From Saprospiraceae bacterium (GTDB lineage: Bacteria > Bacteroidota > Bacteroidia > Chitinophagales > JAHQVX01): DNA of 32,067 nt. Under the pieces are notes generated by a model. That model was not told the DNA's origin. It made no database searches and saw only the letters and a list, made by a program, of their open reading frames with translations. This document shows, piece by piece, positions 23,542 to 31,798 of this stretch. Numbering within the stretch: position 1 is the stretch's first letter; the number at the start of each line of letters is the position of its first letter. Both the position numbers and the translations under genes were made by a program. The stretch lies in the NCBI GenBank assembly GCA_019634125.1, contig JAHQVX010000085.1:1-32067 (forward strand), given 5' to 3'.

Positions 23542-26421
23542 TTACTGTGGTGGAACCCCAAGAATTAAATTAAATTGGCTTCGGTCTCCTAAACCAGCAC
23601 CACTTGGTAAATTCTTATCAAATCCTACGCCATAATCAAATCCGATGAGTCCGAAGAATGGAAGTTGTAAGCGCAAACCTATACCAGCACTACGATTCAG
23701 GTTAAATGGATCGTATTCGTCGAAGTTGGTGTATGCATTCCCCCCTTCTAAAAATGACAGCGCATAAATAGGTGTTGAGCCTTCTCCTGAAAGATTGTAC
23801 CTCAATTCTAAACCGAATTTATTGTAGATCGGATAACCCCCTTGTCGGTTCTGCGGATAATCGGTGTCATCATCATAACCTCGTTGAGAAATAATAGTGG
23901 TTCCAAATGTTGTAATTCCCTGGGCTAATCCATCGCCACCAAATCGAAAACGCTCAAAAGGAGATATTCCATCATTTGCGGGTCCTTCTGGTTCGTCCGG
24001 ATCAATAAACGCACTGGTATTATAAGCGCCTAAGTAACCGAGTTTCGCATATGGTCTCAATACAAAGTTGGTTCTTCCTAACTGTTGGTACCACTCTGCA
24101 TCAAAATTCCATTTATGGTATTCAATCAATTCATAGCGGTTTCTATTCTCCACATCTCGAATGAAATCGCCTTCGTAAGCAATTAATAATCGAGCCGGGT
24201 AATCAGCAGGGATGGCCTCACCATCTTGGATAAGTGGGAAGTTTCCATCACCAATCATTTCATTGGCTCTTCTGTCGTTCTCTTCAGCAATCGCTGTAGC
24301 AATTTCAGCATCAGTTAGCTTAAAATTAGAATCTCTCCAAAGACTCCACGGCGGTGTAATTTTCGCTGTAAGGGATATGTTAGATCCCGATTTCGGGAAG
24401 AAGGCAGCACTTACATTATTTCGACCAAATCCTTGGGTAATCGCAAAGTTTGTGGAGTTACCATTACGAATTAAGAACGCATTTGAGTTCACTAACTGAT
24501 AGCGCTGGTAACTTAGCCCTGCTCTATAAAAGAAGAATGGATCTGGTGCATTCAACGATCGACCCCAAAGTACATCCACACCTGTGGTATTTTGCTCTCC
24601 AATTTCCTCTTCAGGAACTGGATTAAACTGATTTTCAAAGAAGTTGAAATCTTGCTTGAAGAAAGAAGTTTGTAAAGAGTTTCTTCGTTTTCCTCCCAAC
24701 CAAGGCTCAGTAAAACTGAAGGAATAGGTTTGGTTGGTGGTACTATTTAAAGAGGCATTAATGGCTAATCGTTGACCATCTCCAGTAGGCAATGGACGCC
24801 AAGCCCCTTTCTTGAACATTTTATTGGCAGAGAAGTTGGTCAATGTCATTCCGAGCTGACCAATTACACCTACACGTTCACCTCCATAACCAAACTGCAT
24901 TTGAACTTGGTCGTTACTTTTTTCTACTACAGTATACTCTAAATCTACAGTTCCAGTCGCCTGGTCAACGTTAATCGGACGAATACCAATTTGAGTTTCA
25001 TCGAAGAAGCCCATGGTCGCAATACGTTGTTGGGAGTTAATAATGTCGGTTCGGTTAAAAGTATCTCCGGGTTTGGTAAATAGCTCACGTCGAATAACGT
25101 GTTCGTGGGTTTTATCATTCCCAAGAATCATGACTTCTCCAATCGTGGCTTGCTTTCCTTCATTGATAAAAATCTCAATGTCCACAGAATCGCCTACTAT
25201 TGATTTTTCAACCGGAATAGCTCTAAAGAAGAGGTAACCATTGTCCATGTATAATGAGCTAATGTCTCGTCCTGAAGGGTCTCTAGTTGTTCGCGCTTCT
25301 AAAAGGGATTCATCATAAATATCGCCTTTCTCAATACCCATGATTTGGTCTAGGTAGTCGTCGCTGTATTTCGTGTTTCCTTTGAAGGTGATATTTCGGA
25401 AGTAGTATTTTTCCCCTTCATCAATGCGAATTTTCACAATGGCATTCCGGGCATCAGCTTGGTAAAGCGTATCGAAAGTGACTTCAGCATCACGGAAACC
25501 ATCTGCATTGTACAATCTAATAAGTTCTCGTTTGTCATCATCGAAAGCCTCATCGATGTATTTTGAGCCATTGAAGAGTTGAAAACTTAATCGGTTATCG
25601 GCAAATGCTTGAAGGTCATCGATCGTGATGTAAGGCAGTTTTTGAATGACCTTGCCCACACGAGTTTTTGCCAAACTTGGTGGATCAGAGGGTAGGATCG
25701 GACGAAACTGTGTTTTCTCTTTGGTGCCTTTGAGTACTTTTTTCAGTTTATAGGAAGGAATACTTTTGTTGCCTTCGAAAATGATATTACTGATCTTTAC
25801 TTTCTGGCCCTTATCAACGTTGATTTCCAGGTAGGAACTGTTTAAGTTCACCGTATCGGGGCGTTCGAGGAAACTAGATGAAGCATTTAAAAATCCTTTA
25901 TCAGCATAATAGTCTTGAACAACTTTATTGATGTTCAGCTTCAACGAGCTGGTAATTGGCTTTCCTTTGATGAGCTTCAGGGACTCGGTCAAGTCTTCGG
26001 CTTCTAAATTCGTTGTCCCAGTAAACTTTACTCCTGCTACACGCGGTCGTTCTAGTAAATTGATGTTTAACCAAGCTAAGCGATCAGCGTTGACCTCATC
26101 GTAGCCAACTTTCACTAAGTTGATTTCGATATTCTCGAAAAGGCCCAGTTTCCAGAGTTTTTTAATAGAATTGGAAATTTCGTCCCCAGGAATGGATATA
26201 GAGCTACCTACTTTCAAGCCCGAGTTGTCAATTAAGAGCTCGTGGTTGAGGTAATCGGTTCCAGTTACGGTAATATTTTCAATTTTAAAGGTTTTGCTAT
26301 TCCGGTAATCGATCTCTACGACATCTTCTATCGGATTCACAATAGTATCTGGTGGCTCTTGTGCTAAGGCCACAGATGCTGATAATATTGTCAGGGAAAG
26401 GATTGTAATTAATCGCTTCAT
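23542..26421 (-). CDS. bamA: Outer-membrane protein assembly factor BamA
   Basis: The 959-residue protein has signal peptide MKRLITILSLTILSASVALA, then POTRA domains from about residue 45 to 480 (IENITVTGTDYLN, VAGVKFTGTTNLEAEDL, ISNIIFEGNKSIPSYKL, FRNITFKGNTKYSDDYL, IGEVMILGNDKTHEHVI), and an Omp85 barrel with the QRGYDDD lid-loop motif near residue 860. It inserts beta-barrel proteins into the outer membrane. It is longer than the E. coli protein (810), with extra barrel loops such as the acidic INDR/EENDRRANE stretch. It ends in GVPPQ rather than an aromatic residue. Its ATG overlaps the uppS stop by 4 nt. Confidence 0.96.
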   Translation of the reverse strand: MKRLITILSLTILSASVALAQEPPDTIVNPIEDVVEIDYRNSKTFKIENITVTGTDYLNHELLIDNSGLKVGSSISIPGDEISNSIKKLWKLGLFENIEINLVKVGYDEVNADRLAWLNINLLERPRVAGVKFTGTTNLEAEDLTESLKLIKGKPITSSLKLNINKVVQDYYADKGFLNASSSFLERPDTVNLNSSYLEINVDKGQKVKISNIIFEGNKSIPSYKLKKVLKGTKEKTQFRPILPSDPPSLAKTRVGKVIQKLPYITIDDLQAFADNRLSFQLFNGSKYIDEAFDDDKRELIRLYNADGFRDAEVTFDTLYQADARNAIVKIRIDEGEKYYFRNITFKGNTKYSDDYLDQIMGIEKGDIYDESLLEARTTRDPSGRDISSLYMDNGYLFFRAIPVEKSIVGDSVDIEIFINEGKQATIGEVMILGNDKTHEHVIRRELFTKPGDTFNRTDIINSQQRIATMGFFDETQIGIRPINVDQATGTVDLEYTVVEKSNDQVQMQFGYGGERVGVIGQLGMTLTNFSANKMFKKGAWRPLPTGDGQRLAINASLNSTTNQTYSFSFTEPWLGGKRRNSLQTSFFKQDFNFFENQFNPVPEEEIGEQNTTGVDVLWGRSLNAPDPFFFYRAGLSYQRYQLVNSNAFLIRNGNSTNFAITQGFGRNNVSAAFFPKSGSNISLTAKITPPWSLWRDSNFKLTDAEIATAIAEENDRRANEMIGDGNFPLIQDGEAIPADYPARLLIAYEGDFIRDVENRNRYELIEYHKWNFDAEWYQQLGRTNFVLRPYAKLGYLGAYNTSAFIDPDEPEGPANDGISPFERFRFGGDGLAQGITTFGTTIISQRGYDDDTDYPQNRQGGYPIYNKFGLELRYNLSGEGSTPIYALSFLEGGNAYTNFDEYDPFNLNRSAGIGLRLQLPFFGLIGFDYGVGFDKNLPSGAGLGDRSQFNLILGVPPQ

Positions 26422-27164
26422 AGTTGATTTACTTGCTCACTGGTTTTTCCAAACCTTCTTTCTCTCTTCTGGTAATCAATGATTGCTTGGAAGAGATCAT
26501 CTTTTTTAAAATCCGGCCAAAGTGTATCGGTAAAATAGAGCTCGCTGTAGGCAATTTGCCAGAGCAAGAAATTGCTGATACGTTTTTCACCACTTGTTCT
26601 GATAAGTAATTCCGGGTCGGGCATATTTGCTGTATTCAAGTGCTTGGAGATGAGTTCTTCATTGACTTGATTCGCCGAAATTTCTTTTCGTTCAATTTTA
26701 TGTGCAATGGTTTGCATTGCGTTTTCTAATTCCCATCGGGCGCTATAACTCAAGGCCAGAGTTAGTGTCATATGGTCGTGATTTGAAGTCTCTTCGATGG
26801 CTTCTTTCAGATTGATTTGACAGCTTTCTGGCAGTTCACTCAGGTTACCGATGGCGTTTAGTTGTATTTTATTTTTTTTAAGAGTACTCATTTCACTTTT
26901 GATGGTTTCAACTAAAAGTTCCATGAGTGCATTTACTTCATGTTTGGGTCTGGCCCAGTTTTCTGTTGAGAAGGCATATAGGGTAATATGCTGGATACCT
27001 AATTCTGCGGCAGCTTCTGCTACTTCGCGAACGGAGCCCACGCCATTTTTATGTCCTAGAACTCTGGACATACCTTGCTCTTTCGCCCATCTACCGTTCC
27101 CATCCATTATGATGGCGATATGCTGCGGAAGGTTGGTTCTATCTATTTGCGCTTCCAAACTCAT
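26418..27164 (-). CDS. uppS: Undecaprenyl diphosphate synthase (isoprenyl transferase)
   Basis: The 248-residue protein has the catalytic Asp and phosphate loop HIAIIMDGNGRWAKEQG (D21), the GHKNGVGSVREV helix, LYAFSTENWARP, and the C-terminal PELLIRTSGEKRISNFLLWQIAYSELYF signature with its conserved Arg pair. It builds C55 undecaprenyl diphosphate, the lipid carrier for peptidoglycan and surface glycans. Its stop overlaps the bamA start (ATGA), and a TAATTTTG box 11 nt upstream marks it as first gene of the uppS-bamA-ompH-ompH-murI transcript. Confidence 0.97.
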   Translation of the reverse strand: MSLEAQIDRTNLPQHIAIIMDGNGRWAKEQGMSRVLGHKNGVGSVREVAEAAAELGIQHITLYAFSTENWARPKHEVNALMELLVETIKSEMSTLKKNKIQLNAIGNLSELPESCQINLKEAIEETSNHDHMTLTLALSYSARWELENAMQTIAHKIERKEISANQVNEELISKHLNTANMPDPELLIRTSGEKRISNFLLWQIAYSELYFTDTLWPDFKKDDLFQAIIDYQKRERRFGKTSEQVNQL

Positions 27165-27175
27165 TTTAAAACGCG

Positions 27176-27183
27176 CAAAATTA
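27176..27183 (-). promoter_or_regulatory. Likely promoter -7 box of uppS-bamA operon
   Basis: TAATTTTG on the minus strand fits TAnnTTTG and lies 11 nt before the uppS ATG in a 75-bp AT-rich gap. Confidence 0.45.
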
Positions 27184-27239
27184 AAAAATCAATGCTAAAA
27201 AACCGCTTTATAACCAATGAATTAAAGCCGAAAAGGGAA

Positions 27240-27995
27240 TCATTCTCCAGGACAGCGGTATATGGGGATGACGTAAGTCAGCTGAAGGCCGAATAAGTTG
27301 TACGAATCGTTTTTGAAGCGATCGCCACGTTGACGGTTGACTTGATCGATCAAACCGATGTTTTCATCCAGTGATAGTGTGTTGTATACGGTGCTAATAT
27401 CCTCGTAATAATCAGTGAATAGCACGTTGGTGACCCATTCTCCTGAGAGAACAAAGTCATCGCTTAATTGGTATTTAACTCCACCACCGAGTGGAATATT
27501 GATTTGTGATGCAGAAAAGTCTTTTTCATCCTCGGTTTGCAGTGAACTGACGTCTGTCCAGCCTTGCGACCTTAAAAAGAGTTCTGGTTTAATGTTCGTA
27601 TACCCTATTCCGGCCGTTAAATAGGGCGTGTAGATCTGTGGGTCTAAAAACGCATCTGTGGCGTTAAAGTCGAAGAAATTAAACTCTCCTTTGGCCGACG
27701 CGGAGAAGGTAGTGGTTCTAGCTGCTTCATTTCGAAGTTGTTGGAAGTTGGTTTCTGCGCGCTTTTCATCGGTAGTAAATGCCCGACCGTAGCTGACATT
27801 AATACCTGCTCCAATCCTTGAATCGAAATTGTATTTGGCTACAATTCCACCAGAAGGACGCACATCGAATACCGAGGAATTGGTATTGATGTCGTTAAAT
27901 GAATTAATTCCACCTGCCCATACTCCGGCTTCGTAGGATTGACTGAAAATAGGGCACGCTAAAAGCAGGAAAATTCCGCTTAAGAGAGTTTTCAT
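27240..27995 (-). CDS. porG: PorG-like type IX secretion outer-membrane protein (DUF6089)
   Basis: I start at ATG 27995 (MKTLLSGIFLLLACPIFSQS), a clear signal peptide; the track ORF adds nine residues. The mature 230 residues form a small outer-membrane barrel: YEAGVWAGGINSFNDIN at the start, repeated amphipathic strands, PYLTAGIGYTNIKPEL, PLGGGVKYQLSDDFVLSGEW and LTYVIPIYRCP at the end. This matches the DUF6089/PorG family, an outer-membrane part of the type IX secretion system. Neighbours agree: in Porphyromonas porG also precedes uppS, bamA and two ompH genes. It implies a type IX system elsewhere in this genome. Confidence 0.85.
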   Translation of the reverse strand: MKTLLSGIFLLLACPIFSQSYEAGVWAGGINSFNDINTNSSVFDVRPSGGIVAKYNFDSRIGAGINVSYGRAFTTDEKRAETNFQQLRNEAARTTTFSASAKGEFNFFDFNATDAFLDPQIYTPYLTAGIGYTNIKPELFLRSQGWTDVSSLQTEDEKDFSASQINIPLGGGVKYQLSDDFVLSGEWVTNVLFTDYYEDISTVYNTLSLDENIGLIDQVNRQRGDRFKNDSYNLFGLQLTYVIPIYRCPGE

Positions 27996-28030
27996 AGAAT
28001 GATTTACGGAGAGAAAACGCATAATTTGGT

Positions 28031-28912
28031 CTATTTATTACGATTATCTAATCCCCACATGAGTTTATTTCGTAGGGTATCCATAAAGGTGTTCTCTTTG
28101 GGTCGAATAATATTGATGGTAAAATCGGCTTTTTTCACGGTGAATGTATAGGACGAATCGACGCTCCACGAATTGGAGTCGAGGGTGCAATAGCATTCCC
28201 CTCTATGTTCGGAGACTTGGAAGGATATTTCGGAAGAATCGGGCAGTACGATCGGTCTTAGGTTCAGGTTGTGCGGGGCAATGGGTGTAAGTACAAAGCT
28301 ATTGCTTTGCGGCAATACGATAGGGCCATTGGCACTCATGCTGTAGCCTGTGGAGCCAGTAGGTGTAGATACGATAACGCCATCTGCCCAATAGGAGCTC
28401 AAGAATTCGCCGTTGACATAGGCTTGTACCTTGATAACTGCAGAAGGCGTGGTTTTTTGGAGGGTAAATTCGTTCAGGGCGAAGTTGTTTTCACCAAATA
28501 GTGGTTTGTTGGAGCTGACTTCGAGTAGCGTTCTATGGTCTTCTGTGTATTGTTTGGAGATGATTAATTGCAGGGCTTCTTCGATTTGGTCGACGCTAAA
28601 ATTGGCGAGAAAGCCGAGTCGGCCCGTATTAATGCCTACGACTGGGATATTGGAATTTTTGACGAGTTCTACGGTATTGAGCAGGGTGCCGTCTCCACCA
28701 ATGCTGAACAAAGCAGTAACATCTTGCATGAGTTCGGTGAAATTGAGGAAGGCCTCACAGTTTCCCAATTCGTTGCATTGCGGAATAATTTGTTCAGCGA
28801 GTGGTTTAAAGAGCCGAACGGAGATATTATGTTGTTCTGCGCGTTCATACAGCCGCCGTACGGCGGCTGTGTTCTTGGCATTTACCAATCGGCCAAATAC
28901 AGCAATAGTCAT
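28031..28912 (-). CDS. nadK: NAD kinase
   Basis: The 293-residue protein has the GGDGT motif (FSIGGDGTLLNT, residues 72-76), the NTGRLGFLA block, the NE dinucleotide in FALNEFTL, and the glycine-rich TPTGSTGYSMSANGP loop. It phosphorylates NAD to NADP. It starts 3 nt after the short Omp85 gene and is 35 bp from porG. The codons NAKNTAAVRRLYER near the N-terminus contain a perfect 22-bp palindrome, just before the AAVRRLYE helix, in the least conserved part of the family. Confidence 0.97.
   Translation of the reverse strand: MTIAVFGRLVNAKNTAAVRRLYERAEQHNISVRLFKPLAEQIIPQCNELGNCEAFLNFTELMQDVTALFSIGGDGTLLNTVELVKNSNIPVVGINTGRLGFLANFSVDQIEEALQLIISKQYTEDHRTLLEVSSNKPLFGENNFALNEFTLQKTTPSAVIKVQAYVNGEFLSSYWADGVIVSTPTGSTGYSMSANGPIVLPQSNSFVLTPIAPHNLNLRPIVLPDSSEISFQVSEHRGECYCTLDSNSWSVDSSYTFTVKKADFTINIIRPKENTFMDTLRNKLMWGLDNRNK
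28849..28870. repeat. Perfect 22-bp palindrome in nadK
   Basis: ACAGCCGCCGT and its exact complement with no loop, encoding TAAVRR near the N-terminus of NAD kinase. Confidence 0.85.
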
Positions 28913-28915
28913 TGA

Positions 28916-30325
28916 TCAAAACGATTTTCCAATGCTGAAAGATAGATTATTTTCCTTTAAATGGTTTTGGGAGAACTCGAATCGAATCGGTAAGTTATAC
29001 AAGGTAACTAGATCGACTCCTGCTCCGAAACTATACAACAAATCATCATTCAATGGATTCGTCGTTTCCAATTGATCTGAGAAGGTGCGCCCAAAGTCTA
29101 CAAATAGTTTCGGGTAAATTTTGAACGGCACTGGCTCAAACTGCTTAGGCAGAACAGGTACTTTTTGGAATTGCTTATCGACAAGTGCGTACCTGAGTTC
29201 CGATTTCATTAGGAAGTAACTTTTCGGCACGAGCACATAATCCTCATAGCCTCGAAACACATCGTCGTCTAATCGTTTGCTGATTAAGTTGTTGAATGGA
29301 ATCGTTTCACCCCCAATGTAGAGGGATTGTAAGGAGCCAGATAAAAATGTCTTCTTCCCTACTTTGGAGTATTTATTCGCGATGAATCCCGAGGAGAAAA
29401 GGTCTAGGCCACTCGTTCCAATGCCTTCATAACGTGCAAAACCAAATAAATAATAACCCTCTGTGGGGTATTCGAGGAGGTTTCGATGTTCCATGTTAAG
29501 GGTGTATTGCGCATCGAAAAAGCTTTGTTTCAGGCTGTTTCCAGCGAAAAAATTAGAGCTCAAATCGAGTATAGTATCTGCAATCTCGGTGGTGCGTACG
29601 CCAATACTCAAACTATGTCGACGTGTAATTTCTTTCCGATACGTTACGATAACGTTCGCTTGGGTGCGCTGAAGCACGTCAGTATCAAAGAGAGGGGCGG
29701 TAATTTCGTGATTGTTGATGGAGGTGGTGGCTCCTTTATTTTCAAGGTGGGAAACGCCAAATCCAAGGCCTAAATTTCTAGCTTTATCGAGGCCAGGGAA
29801 GAAATACGATGCTGCATATTGCTGTTGAAAGCCAGTTTTGGCCACAAGTTCTAGCCGTTCGGCGCGTTTACGTGCATTAAAATGTTTGACTTCTAGTCCG
29901 TACGTGACGCGATCTAGATCGGCATCGAAATTATTGACCCATTCGCCAAACGTAATGCCTGTAAGCTCAAATACCGGAATGGGGTAGATGTACCAGCGTT
30001 CATCCACGGTGATTTGAAGTTCAATTTCATCGTCTTGCCAATCGGAAATGAGTAAGTCAACCTGATTGAATAAGCGGGTGTTTAGGATATTTTGTTGGCT
30101 GTTTTTTAGTTCTTTGGCCAGTTCTGTCAAGGAAATACTGTCGCCTACATTGAGTTTTGATTCGGCCAGGATGACGTTATCGATGGTTTTTTCATTGCCT
30201 TCTACTTGGATATCCTTGATAATGACATAAACGGCATCATTGTTTGCGGGCGGCATGCTTTCCTGCAACAAGGCTTTAAATGGAAGTAAAGCCACTAAAG
30301 CGGCAATGAGTAGTCCGAGTCTCAA
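28916..30325 (-). CDS. Short Omp85-family outer-membrane protein with one POTRA domain
   Basis: The 469-residue protein has a short signal peptide (MRLGLLIAALVALLPFKAL), one POTRA-like domain (about residues 33-105, VIIKDIQVEGNEKTIDNVIL and LFNQVDLLIS), then a 16-strand-size barrel with FRGYEDYVL near residue 365, the Omp85 lid motif, and a C-terminal Phe (LSFSIGKSF). It is about half the size of BamA and clearly distinct from it. Such proteins translocate or insert specific clients (TamA, TpsB and related). It sits between a CBS gene and nadK with 0-3 bp gaps, so it belongs to that operon. The client is unknown; surface lipoproteins are one guess. Confidence 0.82.
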   Translation of the reverse strand: MRLGLLIAALVALLPFKALLQESMPPANNDAVYVIIKDIQVEGNEKTIDNVILAESKLNVGDSISLTELAKELKNSQQNILNTRLFNQVDLLISDWQDDEIELQITVDERWYIYPIPVFELTGITFGEWVNNFDADLDRVTYGLEVKHFNARKRAERLELVAKTGFQQQYAASYFFPGLDKARNLGLGFGVSHLENKGATTSINNHEITAPLFDTDVLQRTQANVIVTYRKEITRRHSLSIGVRTTEIADTILDLSSNFFAGNSLKQSFFDAQYTLNMEHRNLLEYPTEGYYLFGFARYEGIGTSGLDLFSSGFIANKYSKVGKKTFLSGSLQSLYIGGETIPFNNLISKRLDDDVFRGYEDYVLVPKSYFLMKSELRYALVDKQFQKVPVLPKQFEPVPFKIYPKLFVDFGRTFSDQLETTNPLNDDLLYSFGAGVDLVTLYNLPIRFEFSQNHLKENNLSFSIGKSF

Positions 30326-30982
30326 TTAAATATCTAAATAGTGCATGAGCGAATTATACCGTTCTTTCATTAGGTCATCTCTTTCTGTAGACGATGAAGA
30401 ATACAAAATGGTATATCTAAAGCGCTCAAAAGATGAAATGATATCTTGCAGTTCGCTGGTGTTTAGGATCATGGTGATTTGCAGAAATTGCGCTTCGGGG
30501 TGCATAGATACGTAGAGGTGAAGGATAGATGCGCCGTTACTTTCTACGATTTTGCTGACTTCTGAAATCGAGAATTTGTTTTGTTGAATTTCTGCGATGA
30601 GCATGCTGCCATTTTCCATGAGGCCGCTGCTTAGAGCGAAATGGTGAAAGAGTTCTTTTAGTTGCACATAACCCATTAAGAACCCTTCTTCGTCGACTAG
30701 GAGTAGGCCTTCGGCATTTTTGCGAATACAATTCCGGATGCCTTCGATGATGTGTCGGTTTTCGGAGACGTAGAGCGGGGTGAGCATGTCGTTCACCGAG
30801 AAGTGGTTTGGCGAGGCGAATTGTATGCTGGTTTTGAGGATCGCTCCGTAGCACCAGCCTTCTTCGTTGACTACTGGGAGGAATTCCAGCTCGGAGAGCT
30901 GGAATTTTCGCTCAATAGTTTCCAAACTATCATGTATTAAGATAGTCGTCGTGCAAGCATGTGCTATATCTTTTACCCTCAT
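30326..30982 (-). CDS. CBS-domain protein
   Basis: The 218-residue cytoplasmic protein has two CBS motifs, residues about 1-60 (VKDIAHACTTTILIHDSLETI...LEFLPVVNEEGWCYGAI) and 65-125 (VNDMLTPLYVSENRHIIEGI...EGLLLVDEEGFLMGYV), and a C-terminal ACT-like region. It probably senses adenine nucleotides, as CBS pairs do, and regulates a partner. Its position directly ahead of the Omp85 protein and nadK is conserved for CBS proteins in Bacteroidota. A perfect 11-bp palindrome lies in FQLSELEF. Confidence 0.88.
   Translation of the reverse strand: MRVKDIAHACTTTILIHDSLETIERKFQLSELEFLPVVNEEGWCYGAILKTSIQFASPNHFSVNDMLTPLYVSENRHIIEGIRNCIRKNAEGLLLVDEEGFLMGYVQLKELFHHFALSSGLMENGSMLIAEIQQNKFSISEVSKIVESNGASILHLYVSMHPEAQFLQITMILNTSELQDIISSFERFRYTILYSSSSTERDDLMKERYNSLMHYLDI
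30882..30906. repeat. Perfect palindrome in the CBS gene (11-bp stem, GGA loop)
   Basis: AATTCCAGCTC, loop GGA, exact complement, encoding FQLSELEF just before the first CBS PVV strand. Confidence 0.8.
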
Positions 30983-30983
30983 G

Positions 30984-31739
30984 CTATAACTTAATCAAAA
31001 ACTCTTCCAAATATTTATTGAATAGCTCTGGCTGTTCCATCATTGGGGCGTGGCCGCATTTATCTACTAAATGAAGTGTAGAGTTTGGCATTAGTCGGTC
31101 AAATTCTTCACCTACAAATGGCGGCGTAATCGTATCGTTCATTCCCCAAATGAGTAAGGTAGGTGCGGTGATGTCACCAATCTTATCGCGAAGGTTCTGG
31201 CGGATGGCTGATCGCGCCATGGATAAAATTCGAAGTACTTTCATATTGTCCTGAACAATGGCAAATACTTCATCTACCAATTCTTTTGTCGCTGTTTTAG
31301 GGTCGTAGAAAGTCGCTTCTGTCTTCGTTTTGATATAGTCGTAATTCCCACGTTTCGGAAATGAATTACCCAATGAGTTCTCAAATAGCCCGGAGCTACC
31401 TGTTAAGGTGATCGACTCAATTTGCTCTAAGTTAGCCAGTGCAAAGAGTAGGCCGACGTGGCCGCCTAATGAGTTACCAATTAAATTGACTTTGTCATAG
31501 CCCTTGTGCGCAACAAATTGCTCTACATGATTGACCAAATCAGGCACAGAGGTTTTTTTCAATGGGAGTTCATATAAGGGAAGTATGGGGATGACCACTT
31601 TATAATTGGTTTTGAAGTGGTTGATTAAATCTGTAAAGTTGCTCAGCGCTCCAAAGAGTCCGTGGAGTAAAAGCAGTACTTTCCCTTCGCCTTCTTCCAC
31701 GTATTTAAAGCCATTTTCTTCAATTATAGTACTGTCCAT
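30984..31739 (-). CDS. Alpha/beta-fold hydrolase
   Basis: The 251-residue protein shows the alpha/beta-hydrolase set: oxyanion loop LLLHGLFGALSNF (about residue 25), nucleophile Ser90 in LIGNSLGGHVG, acid Asp in LIWGMNDTITPP, and His in KCGHAPMMEQPE. The cap region is short. The fold covers esterases, lipases, and C-C hydrolases; the substrate cannot be read from sequence. It is the first gene of the hydrolase-CBS-Omp85-nadK-porG run, with a TATCTTTA box 17 nt upstream. Confidence 0.92.
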   Translation of the reverse strand: MDSTIIEENGFKYVEEGEGKVLLLLHGLFGALSNFTDLINHFKTNYKVVIPILPLYELPLKKTSVPDLVNHVEQFVAHKGYDKVNLIGNSLGGHVGLLFALANLEQIESITLTGSSGLFENSLGNSFPKRGNYDYIKTKTEATFYDPKTATKELVDEVFAIVQDNMKVLRILSMARSAIRQNLRDKIGDITAPTLLIWGMNDTITPPFVGEEFDRLMPNSTLHLVDKCGHAPMMEQPELFNKYLEEFLIKL

Positions 31740-31756
31740 AAGTTGTTTGGTTGCGC

Positions 31757-31764
31757 TAAAGATA
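31757..31764 (-). promoter_or_regulatory. Possible promoter -7 box of the hydrolase gene
   Basis: TATCTTTA on the minus strand is one base off TAnnTTTG, 17 nt before the hydrolase ATG. A TTG follows upstream at a plausible -33 distance. Confidence 0.35.
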
Positions 31765-31798
31765 AATTAATCCCCGACAATAAAAATAGTAAAGAAGC

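Noticed and set aside
28431-29075. 214-residue plus-strand ORF
   Set aside because: Antisense to nadK and the Omp85 gene ends; sequence has no domain pattern and spans two clear minus-strand genes.
30537-30854. 105-residue minus-strand ORF rich in Arg and His
   Set aside because: Alternate frame of the CBS gene on the same strand; composition is typical of an out-of-frame reading.
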